Shown here piece by piece: positions 43,350-51,026 of a stretch of DNA of 64,000 bases. Position numbers and translations under genes: made by a program. The notes beneath the pieces are model-generated. The model ran no database searches. It worked only from the letters and a program-made list of their open reading frames with translations, and was not told where the DNA came from. How positions within the stretch are numbered: position 1 is the stretch's first letter; the number at the start of each line of letters is the position of its first letter. This DNA is from an uncultured Amphritea sp. (GTDB lineage: Bacteria > Pseudomonadota > Gammaproteobacteria > Pseudomonadales > Balneatricaceae). The stretch spans positions 1-64,000 of the forward strand of contig NZ_CAKZLP010000011.1 of assembly GCF_937127095.1 (NCBI RefSeq), read 5' to 3'.

Positions 43350-44276
43350 ATGGATGTATTGTCGGCGATGAGCGTATTTGTGCGGGTGGTGGACCTTAAA
43401 AGTTTCTCCCTGGCCGCAACGGAACTGGGAATTTCCAGTTCATCTGTGAGTAAGCAGATTTCACATCTTGAACAGCATGTAGGTGCACGGCTGTTGCAGC
43501 GAACAACCCGGCGGCTGAGTGTCACTGAAGTCGGTGCGGCTTATCATGAAAAATGTCAGCGTATTCTTGCAGAGGTAGATGAAGCCGAAAACCTGGTGTC
43601 GCAACTTCAGGGTAAGCCTCGTGGTGTGCTGAAAATAAACTGTAACATGACTTTTGGTCAGTTACTGCTTGCTAAAGCAATACCCGAATTTATGGCGGCT
43701 TACCCGGATGTTCAGCTGGAAGTTGCCCTTGATGATAGTGACGTGGAGCTGCTAAGGGATGGATTTGATCTGGCGCTGAGAATTACCCATCCTAAGCTGC
43801 CCGATTCCAGCCTGATTGCCCGTGAGATAGCATCTATACCGCTGTTCCTCTGTGCTACTCCTGATTACCTGGCTCAGCATGGCTATCCGCAAACGCCTGA
43901 CGCACTTAAGCAGCATAATTGCCTGGTGTTTATGCTGGCGAGTAATACCAATGCCTGGACACTGACAAACGCTGCGGGCAGTCAGACTATTCAGGTCAGC
44001 GGTGACCTGAAAGCCAATAATAGTCTGCTGGTTCTACAGGCGTTGCTGGCGCATCGCGGCGTGGCTAACCTGGCGTCCTTTGTGATTGAGCAATATGTTA
44101 ACCAGGGGCAGCTGGAGTTGCTATTGCCGGGCTATGAAGCTGAGCGGCTTAGTCTGTATGCGGTCTACCCGGAGCGGAAGTATGTCCCGCCTAAAGTCAG
44201 TCTGTTTATTGAGTTTTTTAAGGACTGGCTGGAGAAGAACCTGCAGCAAAAACTAAACCATCAGTGCCTTGTGTAG
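43350..44276 (+). CDS. LysR-family regulator
   Basis: A 308-residue LysR protein with N-terminal helix-turn-helix (FSLAATELGISSSSVSKQISHLEQHVG) and an effector domain ending in YPERKYVPPKVSLFIEFF. It belongs to the same broad subgroup as the LysR at 36664. It lies 99 bases upstream of maiA on the same strand and may control it through the inverted repeat at 44313-44349. Confidence 0.88.
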   Translation: MDVLSAMSVFVRVVDLKSFSLAATELGISSSSVSKQISHLEQHVGARLLQRTTRRLSVTEVGAAYHEKCQRILAEVDEAENLVSQLQGKPRGVLKINCNMTFGQLLLAKAIPEFMAAYPDVQLEVALDDSDVELLRDGFDLALRITHPKLPDSSLIAREIASIPLFLCATPDYLAQHGYPQTPDALKQHNCLVFMLASNTNAWTLTNAAGSQTIQVSGDLKANNSLLVLQALLAHRGVANLASFVIEQYVNQGQLELLLPGYEAERLSLYAVYPERKYVPPKVSLFIEFFKDWLEKNLQQKLNHQCLV

Positions 44277-44312
44277 TCTCTGCTTATGAGCATGTGTGGG
44301 CGGTCTGATATT

Positions 44313-44349
44313 ATCAATTAGCTTTAAATTATATTTATAATTAATTGAT
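44313..44349. promoter_or_regulatory. Operator-like inverted repeat and -10 box before maiA
   Basis: ATCAATTA (44313-44320) and TAATTGAT (44342-44349) are perfect arms around an AT-rich centre that contains TATAAT (44336-44341). The arrangement suggests a regulator gating the maiA promoter. Confidence 0.55.
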
Positions 44350-44375
44350 ATATAGATTATTAGAGGAAAGTTTGA

Positions 44376-45008
44376 ATGATCTTATACGATTACTGTCGCT
44401 CGTCAGCGGCTTACCGTGTGCGTATCGCGCTTAATCTTAAAGAGGTTGACTATCAGCAGGTGCCGGTTAGTTTGCTTGCGGGAGAACAGGGCTCTGCTGA
44501 ATATCTGGCGCGAAACCCGCAAGGGCTGATTCCCGCACTTCAGGATGGAGATCTGCTGTTAACTCAGTCACTGGCGATCTGTGAATACCTGGATGAAACC
44601 TGTTCAGAGGTGCAGCCGCTGTTGCCAAAAAATCCTGCCGACAGAGCTAAAGTTCGGGCTATGGCTCAGCTGGTGGCCTGTGACATTCATCCGCTTAATA
44701 ATCTGCGGATGCTTAAATATCTAGTGTCTGAGTTAGGTGCTAGTGATGAGCAGAAAATTCAGTGGTATCAGCACTGGATCTACCAGGGGTTTGATGCGCT
44801 GGAGCAGTTACTTGCCGAAACGGCAGATGAGTATAGTTTTGGTGGTGAAGTGACGCTGGCTGATCTCTGTCTGGTACCTCAGGTGTTTAATGCCAATCGT
44901 TTCAATTGTGCACTCGATAGCTATCCTAATATAGTGCGGGTGAATGCGAATTGTGTGAAGCTTAAAGCATTTGCCAGCGCGCACCCGGATCTGCAGCTTG
45001 GCGCATAA
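44376..45008 (+). CDS. maiA: Maleylacetoacetate isomerase, GST zeta class
   Basis: A 210-residue zeta-class glutathione transferase. It isomerises maleylacetoacetate or maleylpyruvate to the fumaryl form in tyrosine/homogentisate or gentisate breakdown, using glutathione. The active-site motif SSAAYRVRIALNLK is present, as is LTQSLAICEYLDE in the glutathione site. GAGG lies upstream of the ATG. The partner hydrolase is not in the window. Confidence 0.9.
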   Translation: MILYDYCRSSAAYRVRIALNLKEVDYQQVPVSLLAGEQGSAEYLARNPQGLIPALQDGDLLLTQSLAICEYLDETCSEVQPLLPKNPADRAKVRAMAQLVACDIHPLNNLRMLKYLVSELGASDEQKIQWYQHWIYQGFDALEQLLAETADEYSFGGEVTLADLCLVPQVFNANRFNCALDSYPNIVRVNANCVKLKAFASAHPDLQLGA

Positions 45009-45038
45009 AAAGCGCGTATAAGACGAACAAATAAGCAG

Positions 45039-45058
45039 CAGGCCGCAAATGCGGCCTG
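45039..45058. terminator. Hairpin between convergent maiA and EAL-HDOD genes
   Basis: CAGGCCGCA and TGCGGCCTG form a perfect 9-pair stem around AA. No T run follows on either strand, so it may be a weak or factor-assisted terminator. Confidence 0.5.
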
Positions 45059-45087
45059 AGGTTACGGATTAATGGATGCTGCGTCTC

Positions 45088-46350
45088 TTAACCTATATCA
45101 CTGAGGGCCTGCATCGCCTCTTTGCTCCAATCGAGCGCTTTGCGATAGCTCGATTCATAAAGGTTTGAGTCGAAGTTAGTCGGTAACAGGTCCCAGTCGC
45201 CGGCTTCATAATAGTCAACGTGCAGCAGTGTTTCGCCCATCTCTCCCTGGTTGAACAGGATCGCATTTTTAATTTCGTCACTCAGCGGAACTTCTTTGAG
45301 CATCGTTTCACGATCAATATCCAGCAACAAGTGCAGGTTGGACATCATGCCGGTCATGAAATAACTGCCATGATTGCTCCGTTTAGCGGCCAGCGCGATC
45401 TCTTCACACATCCGGCCCCGTACCAGCAGGCTGCGGCAGATCTCTTCCGGTTTACCGCTCTGGTTGTTCAGGGCGATCAGGGTTGCCCACTTTCTGATCT
45501 GCGCCATGCCAAGCATGACCACCGCTTCCGTCAGGGACTCAACCTTGCGCACCAGAGAGTAGGCCGCCGAGTTAACAATCCGTAGTAGTTTGTAGGTCAG
45601 AACAGGGTCACGTATGATCAGGTTTTCGAGGCGTTCCGGTGTGGTATTGGGGTTTTGCAGTTCCTGTACCAGTTCAAACAGGGCGGCCTGGTTAGGATCA
45701 ACTTTTTTCCCCTTCACCATTTTCGGTTTACTGAGGAAATTACCCTGAAACAGTTTAAAGCCGAGTTTATTACACTCTTCTAGCATCTCCACCGTCTGGA
45801 TCTTCTCGGCCAGCAGGGTCACCTTAAAGGGGCTCAGCAGCCGAACTTGTTCGGCAACCTCTTCAAAACTCATATTCTGTACATCAACCTTAACGATCTG
45901 GGCCATCTTCAGCAGCGGCTCATACGCAGGTTTATAAGTAAAATGATCCAGTGCTATCCGATAACCTGCTTTAACAAGGCGGTAAACAGCGACGATCACA
46001 TCCCGGTCTACTTTAATGCTTTCATGAATTTCGAGGACGATATTTTTACGTGGAAGTTCTGGAAAATCATCTGACACCAGCAGGTCGCGATTGAGGTTAA
46101 TAAACGCGGGTACCCGCTTCAGCTCACCCTGATCAGAGATGCTGGTGTAGGAATTGAGGATCACTTCGCTGGTGTTGCCTGAATTACGGAACAGTCCGTT
46201 TTCAGTATCCTGTCCATCCCGGTATAGCAGTTCATAGGCAACAACCCGCTGGCTGCGATCAAAGATCGGTTGTCGGGCCATCAGAACTTGTGAATCTGAT
46301 GTGGTTTCCATATAGGTTTTTTCCATTAAAACTGCTTTTTGGTTAAGCAT
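45088..46350 (-). CDS. EAL-HDOD signalling protein (YuxH-like)
   Basis: A 420-residue protein with an N-terminal EAL-type domain (about 25-220: LMARQPIFDRSQRVVAYELLYR) and a C-terminal HDOD domain (about 230-410: NLIIRDPVLTYKLLRIVNSAAY, AVVMLGMAQIRKWATL). The EAL motif is changed to ELL and other acidic metal ligands look absent (VLEIHES, ALDHF), so it probably senses or relays c-di-GMP signals rather than cutting the nucleotide. Start codons at 46326 and 46311 are also possible. Divergent from ylqF. Confidence 0.85.
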   Translation of the reverse strand: MLNQKAVLMEKTYMETTSDSQVLMARQPIFDRSQRVVAYELLYRDGQDTENGLFRNSGNTSEVILNSYTSISDQGELKRVPAFINLNRDLLVSDDFPELPRKNIVLEIHESIKVDRDVIVAVYRLVKAGYRIALDHFTYKPAYEPLLKMAQIVKVDVQNMSFEEVAEQVRLLSPFKVTLLAEKIQTVEMLEECNKLGFKLFQGNFLSKPKMVKGKKVDPNQAALFELVQELQNPNTTPERLENLIIRDPVLTYKLLRIVNSAAYSLVRKVESLTEAVVMLGMAQIRKWATLIALNNQSGKPEEICRSLLVRGRMCEEIALAAKRSNHGSYFMTGMMSNLHLLLDIDRETMLKEVPLSDEIKNAILFNQGEMGETLLHVDYYEAGDWDLLPTNFDSNLYESSYRKALDWSKEAMQALSDIG

Positions 46351-46428
46351 ATAAGCAATGGCGTTTGTTGTCAGCAGGGCATATCACCATTACAGGTAAT
46401 CCGATTATCGGATAAACGGCGAAAGAAG

Positions 46429-46456
46429 TCGCTGTTTTCTATGCGACAGGTATAAT
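46429..46456 (+). promoter_or_regulatory. Putative promoter of the ylqF gene
   Basis: TCGCTG at 46429-46434 and TATAAT at 46451-46456 are spaced by 16 bases, ending 29 bases before the ylqF start. Confidence 0.5.
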
Positions 46457-46485
46457 GTTGCTCCCTGATTTAGCAGACTGTGATT

Positions 46486-47442
46486 ATGAGTACGATTAAC
46501 TGGTTCCCGGGCCATATGCATAAAGCCCGCAAAGAGATCGCCAAGGTAATGGACGAGATCGATGTGGTCATTGAGGTGCTTGATGCCCGCCTGCCTGTAT
46601 CCAGTGAAAATCCGATGGTATCTCAGCTGCGTAAAGGGACGCCGGTTATTAAACTGCTGAATAAAAGTGATCTGGCTGATCCACAGCGAACCCAGGAGTG
46701 GGCGGATTACTATAATAGTCTGCCTGACACTCAGGCGATCATGATCGATTACTCGCAAAAAAAGCTGATCAGTACTATTCCTGATCTGTGTAATAAACTG
46801 GTGCCTTCCCGCAGTAATAATGGTCGCCAGGTGCGGGCGATGATTATGGGAATTCCCAATGCCGGCAAGTCCACCATGATCAATGCGCTGCTGGGTAAGA
46901 AGATTGCCAAGGTTGGTAATGAGCCCGCCGTCACCAAGGGACAGACACGCTTTACCTTGCGCAACGGTATGGCGTTATCCGATACCCCGGGGATGTTGTG
47001 GCCAAAAATTGAAGATATTGATTCCGGTTACCGACTGGCTGCCAGCGGAGCGATTAAGAATACCGCTATCGAGTTTGAAGATGTTGCGCTTTATGCTGCT
47101 GAGTTTCTGCGTAAGGACTACCCGGATCTGTTAATGGCCCGCTATAAGCTGAAACAGTTGCCCGAGCGCGGCGATCAGGTGTTAGAAGCGATTGGTCGCA
47201 AGCGGGGCGGTCTGAGACCCGGTGGCAAAATTGATATGCACAAAGCATCAGAAATATTGCTGAACGAGTTGCGGGGTGGCCAGCTAGGCCCGATAACCTA
47301 TGAAACCGTCGCCGAATGGTTGGAAAAGTGGGAACGGCAGAGGCTGGAGGCTGAGCAGCTCGAACAGGAAAGACTAGAACAGGAACGGTTAGACGCAGAG
47401 TCACAGAGTGATCGCTCGGCTCACCGAAATAAAGGTAATTGA
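46486..47442 (+). CDS. ylqF: Ribosome biogenesis GTPase YlqF/RbgA
   Basis: A 318-residue circularly permuted GTPase needed for late 50S subunit assembly. The G motifs appear in permuted order: G4 LLNKSD first, then G1 GIPNAGKST, G2 around KGQTRFT and G3 DTPG. The N terminus INWFPGHMHKARKEI is a hallmark. The C terminus ends in a glutamate-rich tail with repeated EQERLEQERL. ATG 46486 follows a possible GTG start two codons earlier. Confidence 0.92.
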   Translation: MSTINWFPGHMHKARKEIAKVMDEIDVVIEVLDARLPVSSENPMVSQLRKGTPVIKLLNKSDLADPQRTQEWADYYNSLPDTQAIMIDYSQKKLISTIPDLCNKLVPSRSNNGRQVRAMIMGIPNAGKSTMINALLGKKIAKVGNEPAVTKGQTRFTLRNGMALSDTPGMLWPKIEDIDSGYRLAASGAIKNTAIEFEDVALYAAEFLRKDYPDLLMARYKLKQLPERGDQVLEAIGRKRGGLRPGGKIDMHKASEILLNELRGGQLGPITYETVAEWLEKWERQRLEAEQLEQERLEQERLDAESQSDRSAHRNKGN

Positions 47443-47443
47443 A

Positions 47444-47725
47444 ATGTCACGTATAAAGAAAAAACGCACCTCGCCAAAACCTATTTTTCTCGATGTTCCC
47501 CGTCGTAGCGAAAAACTGGCAGACCCTGACAGCTATGAAAGCCGTAAACGCCGTAATCTGGAACAGAAGAAAAAGAGTAAGAGCAAGTCTGTGTATGAGA
47601 AAGCCCGCGAAGCTGAAAAGGCTAAAGAGTCGGGTCAGCCGCAGCGTAACACGCCATTAGCGGAAAAAATCCGTCGTCTGAAAAAGGCAGAAGAAGCTCG
47701 TCAGAAAACCTCTGACGAGGAATAA
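47444..47725 (+). CDS. Lysine-rich small protein of unknown function
   Basis: A 93-residue, highly basic protein (SRIKKKRTSPKPIF, RKRRNLEQKKKSKSKSVYEK, EKIRRLKKAEEARQK) starting one base after the ylqF stop. Its charge and coupling to a ribosome assembly GTPase suggest a nucleic-acid- or ribosome-binding role, but I recognise no family. Confidence 0.65.
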   Translation: MSRIKKKRTSPKPIFLDVPRRSEKLADPDSYESRKRRNLEQKKKSKSKSVYEKAREAEKAKESGQPQRNTPLAEKIRRLKKAEEARQKTSDEE

Positions 47726-47743
47726 TCTCTCCTGGAGTTTGAT

Positions 47744-47814
47744 CTCTGATAAACCGTACTCTACGTTTACTGTTACCTGCGGAATGATTCGCAGGCAGTA
47801 AACGGAGATCAGAG
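47744..47814 (+). promoter_or_regulatory. Three-part hairpin enclosing the CDGSH ribosome site
   Basis: Nested perfect arms are CTCTGAT/ATCAGAG (47744-47750, 47808-47814), CGTTTACTG/CAGTAAACG (47764-47772, 47796-47804) and CCTGCG/CGCAGG (47776-47781, 47790-47795). The GGAG ribosome site (47804-47807) lies between the two outer right arms, directly before the ATG at 47816. This could control translation by folding, or be a DNA operator. Confidence 0.6.
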
Positions 47815-47815
47815 T

Positions 47816-48058
47816 ATGTCTCATGCTGATGTTCAACGTGCTGGCGACCTGCCAGCCAAAGTAGATCTTACTGAGGGTGAAACCTATGGCTGGTGTGCCT
47901 GTGGGCGTTCCGGTAAGCAACCCTTTTGTGATGGCTCTCATCAGGGCACAGGGCTCGACCCGGTAGTCTTTGTGGCCCGCAAAACGGAAACGGTTTTTCT
48001 TTGCCAGTGTAAACAGACCGGAACACCACCGTTGTGTGACGGTAGTCATAGTCAATAA
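47816..48058 (+). CDS. Two-motif CDGSH iron-sulfur protein
   Basis: An 80-residue protein with two CDGSH-type sites, each following the C-x-C...C-D-G-S-H pattern: CACGRSGKQPFCDGSH and CQCKQTGTPPLCDGSH. Each site should hold a 2Fe-2S cluster with three cysteines and one histidine. Proteins of this type are linked to iron or redox balance. It is monocistronic, preceded by the strong hairpin that encloses its ribosome binding site. Confidence 0.88.
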   Translation: MSHADVQRAGDLPAKVDLTEGETYGWCACGRSGKQPFCDGSHQGTGLDPVVFVARKTETVFLCQCKQTGTPPLCDGSHSQ

Positions 48059-48139
48059 GAACCGCAAAGCTAATAGCACTCGCTAGAACCGATCTGACTG
48101 GGTACAATGCGTTTCATTTTTTAGCGGGAAATAGTTACC

Positions 48140-49318
48140 TTGCAACAGGTTGATGTGGTTATTGTAGGGGCTGGTGCTTCCGGTCTGATGTGTGCTGCTA
48201 CAGCAGGCTATCGGGGGCGATCCGTACTGGTGCTTGAGCACACGGCAAAGATCGGCCGGAAGATCCTCATGTCCGGTGGTGGGCGCTGTAACTTCACCAA
48301 TATCCATAACTCTCCCGCTAACTTCATCTCAGAAAATCCACATTTCTGTAAATCAGCTTTAAGTCGTTACACCGCCCAGGATTTTATCGATCTGGTTGAC
48401 CGTCACGGGGTGGAGTATCACGAAAAGACTCTGGGGCAGCTGTTCTGTAACGAATCCAGCAAAGAGATACTACAGGTCTTACTGACAGAGTGCGACTGGG
48501 CAGGGGTTGAGATCAGAACCGAAACCCAGGTGCATAAGTTACTGCAGACCGAGGGCGGTTTTCAGCTGCAAACCACCGCTGGCAATATCGCTGCGAAATC
48601 GGTTGTGATTGCTACCGGTGGGCTGTCTATCCCCAATGGCGGTGCCACCAGTTTTGCCTACGATATCGCCGAGCAGTTTTCGCTGGATCTGTTACCGCGA
48701 AGCGCTTCTCTGGTGCCTTTTACCCTGCAACCCAAAGATAAAGAGCAACTGAGCGAGTTGTCCGGTGTTTCGCACCGGGTGCGGGCGAGTATCGGTAAAA
48801 CCAGCTTCGTTGAGATGATGCTGTTTACTCACCGGGGGCTGAGTGGCCCTGCGGTGCTGCAGATATCCAACTACTGGCAGCCGGGGATGGAAGTTGAGAT
48901 CGACCTGTTTCCCGATTTCGATCTGTTAGCATGGTTGAAAGAGCAGCGGGAACAACGCCCTAAAGCAGAACTGACCACCATCATGGCGCAGCAGATGAGT
49001 AAGCGCATGGCGCAGATACTCTGTGCCAAATTTGAGCTCTCTGGCGTAATAGGAAACCTCTCCAATAAGCAGCTTGAAGCGGCTGCTGCTGCATTCTGTT
49101 GCTGGAAAATCAAGCCGTCGGGTACCGAAGGTTATCGCACAGCTGAAGTGACGATTGGTGGTATAAATACTAATGAAATCAATCAGAAAACTATGGAAGC
49201 TAAATCTGTTTCTGGCCTGTATTTTATTGGCGAGTGCCTCGATGTAACCGGCCATCTGGGCGGCCATAATTTCCAGTGGGCCTGGGCATCCGGGGTGGCT
49301 GCAGGGCAGGCGGTTTAG
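48140..49318 (+). CDS. NAD(P)/FAD-dependent oxidoreductase, HI0933/YhiN family
   Basis: A 392-residue flavoprotein with N-terminal dinucleotide fold VVIVGAGASGLMCAATAG, the RKILMSGGGRCNFTN block typical of the HI0933/YhiN family, and C-terminal GGHNFQWAWASGVAAG. TTG 48140 appears to be the start, since no ATG precedes the first strand in frame. Function is not established; it does not depend on neighbouring genes. Confidence 0.85.
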   Translation: MQQVDVVIVGAGASGLMCAATAGYRGRSVLVLEHTAKIGRKILMSGGGRCNFTNIHNSPANFISENPHFCKSALSRYTAQDFIDLVDRHGVEYHEKTLGQLFCNESSKEILQVLLTECDWAGVEIRTETQVHKLLQTEGGFQLQTTAGNIAAKSVVIATGGLSIPNGGATSFAYDIAEQFSLDLLPRSASLVPFTLQPKDKEQLSELSGVSHRVRASIGKTSFVEMMLFTHRGLSGPAVLQISNYWQPGMEVEIDLFPDFDLLAWLKEQREQRPKAELTTIMAQQMSKRMAQILCAKFELSGVIGNLSNKQLEAAAAAFCCWKIKPSGTEGYRTAEVTIGGINTNEINQKTMEAKSVSGLYFIGECLDVTGHLGGHNFQWAWASGVAAGQAV

Positions 49319-49475
49319 TTTCAGACCCGCATTCTGCAAACACTGTGTTACATGCTTGTATCGGTTTCATCGCTGCCTTTTTCAATTCTACCTGTAACGG
49401 AGAAGGGCAACGATAGTATTACCAGATTGATCTGAATGACCACAAATCAGACAACTCTCAAATGTGAAGTTTCTC

Positions 49476-50279
49476 TTAATTAAACATAGCCGCCACGATG
49501 GCTTCTGGTGCGTCCTCTTGCATCAGGTGGCCCGATGCCGGAACCGGTGTTAACACTCCACTGGTCAGCAGGTTTGCAAGTTTCCTGCCCTGTGAAATCG
49601 GTATCCATTCATCGTTCTCGCCCCACAAAATCTGCACTGGGTCTTCCATGGGGGCGTAAAGCTTCTCTATGTCATCAGTGTAGCGCTGATCCATCTGTGC
49701 TATTTGGCGATAGAATGCTGATTGTCCAATGCTGCCTTGCCAGGGGGCCATATAGATTTCAAGCGTCTCTTCACTCAGTTCACAATATGCAGAACTCTGA
49801 AGGTATGCACGGAGCAGAGCATCATGAGCATATGCGGGTAGTCCCGCAAATGCTTCTTCGTATTCGCGGACATGGCTGACAAACGGTGATCCCCAGGGAG
49901 CGACTGCTACCGGATCAATTATAGTCAGCCGGGCATAACGGACGCCATTCAGGTAGTACGCCCGCAACGCGGTTGCGCCACCAAAATCATGACAGAGCAC
50001 TTCAGGCTTCTCGATTCCCCATTCCTGAAGCAGAGCAGTAAACAGAGTATTTTGAACCGCCAGCGATACATCCTGGCCTTCCCGCTTTTCTGATAATCCA
50101 TACCCCAGCAGATCGAAAAAGTAGACTTTCTTTCGCCTTGCCAGCAGCGGTGCGATCTTCCTCCAGACCTGTGAGGAAAAGGGTGTTCCGTGAATGAGCA
50201 CGAGCGGTTCACCCTCACCCATACATCCCCACGCAATATCCTGTCCTTCAAATGTGAAACGATGTGACAAATTAAGCAT
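49476..50279 (-). CDS. Alpha/beta hydrolase with Asp nucleophile
   Basis: A 267-residue alpha/beta hydrolase. The oxyanion region is HGTPFSSQVW, the nucleophile elbow is CHDFGG with aspartate instead of serine, an acid lies in WGENDEW, and the base is the histidine in GHLMQEDAPE. Asp nucleophiles point to haloalkane dehalogenase, fluoroacetate dehalogenase or epoxide hydrolase chemistry; the substrate is unknown. It is divergent from a CGNR regulator that probably controls it. Confidence 0.82.
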   Translation of the reverse strand: MLNLSHRFTFEGQDIAWGCMGEGEPLVLIHGTPFSSQVWRKIAPLLARRKKVYFFDLLGYGLSEKREGQDVSLAVQNTLFTALLQEWGIEKPEVLCHDFGGATALRAYYLNGVRYARLTIIDPVAVAPWGSPFVSHVREYEEAFAGLPAYAHDALLRAYLQSSAYCELSEETLEIYMAPWQGSIGQSAFYRQIAQMDQRYTDDIEKLYAPMEDPVQILWGENDEWIPISQGRKLANLLTSGVLTPVPASGHLMQEDAPEAIVAAMFN

Positions 50280-50309
50280 AAAACGACCTGTATAACCCTT
50301 AATTGGATA

Positions 50310-50366
50310 TAATAGGTTAGTTAATCAGTTATAATTAAACAACCGTTAAATTGAAGTAATAGGTTA
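50310..50366. promoter_or_regulatory. Divergent control region with TAATAGGTTA repeats
   Basis: TAATAGGTTA occurs at 50310-50319 and again at 50357-50366, with a reverse-oriented TAACCC at about 50293. The repeats lie between the divergent hydrolase and the CGNR regulator gene and are good candidates for its binding sites. Confidence 0.5.
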
Positions 50367-50370
50367 TGGT

Positions 50371-50958
50371 ATGGCGCTATGGAATGACGATGCGTTTATT
50401 GGAGGGCATCCTGCACTTGATTTCGTGAACACTGTGGAAGATCAGGATAAGTGCAGAGACAGTAGTCGTATTTCTGACTGGCCAGGCTTTCTGGGATGGG
50501 CGAACGCTTCATCTCTCTTCAGCAAAGAACAGATGAATGTGTTGGAAAATGAGATACAACAAACCGACATTCCCACTTTGCTGAGGAATATTCACGAACT
50601 AAAAGAGACAGCATATGCGGCACTTAGCGGCATAGCATCGGGAGAAACGCAAACGGATGAAGCGCTGCAAAAGCTTGAAGAGGGTATAAGAATTGCGCTA
50701 AATAACTCGTCTTTGAAACTGAAAGAAAACTACTATATATGGCTACCCGATATGGTTAATCCGAACTGGGTCATTGACGTTCTGACGCTATCCATTGAGA
50801 GCCTGCTACGTTTTCATGACATGACAAAACTCAAAGAGTGTGGGCGTTGTTCATGGATGTTCCTGAATCAAGGTCGGGGCAGGGGGCGGCGGTGGTGCAA
50901 CATGAGGACATGTGGAAACCGGGCAAAATCTGTATCTTTCAGAAACCGCAAGCAATAG
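50371..50958 (+). CDS. CGNR zinc-finger regulator (ABATE domain)
   Basis: A 195-residue regulator with an N-terminal ABATE ligand-binding domain (GGHPALDFVNT) and a C-terminal CGNR zinc finger: CGRCSWMFLNQGRG, then RRWCNMRTCGNRAKSVSFRNR. The four cysteines bind zinc and the basic tail binds DNA. Such regulators usually control a neighbouring stress or detoxification gene, here the divergent alpha/beta hydrolase. Confidence 0.85.
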   Translation: MALWNDDAFIGGHPALDFVNTVEDQDKCRDSSRISDWPGFLGWANASSLFSKEQMNVLENEIQQTDIPTLLRNIHELKETAYAALSGIASGETQTDEALQKLEEGIRIALNNSSLKLKENYYIWLPDMVNPNWVIDVLTLSIESLLRFHDMTKLKECGRCSWMFLNQGRGRGRRWCNMRTCGNRAKSVSFRNRKQ

Positions 50959-51026
50959 TGTTTTAGCAAGGTTGATTGCTTTTAAAACCCCGAGACATTC
51001 GTTGTGTTGAAGGCGTTCTACTGGCG

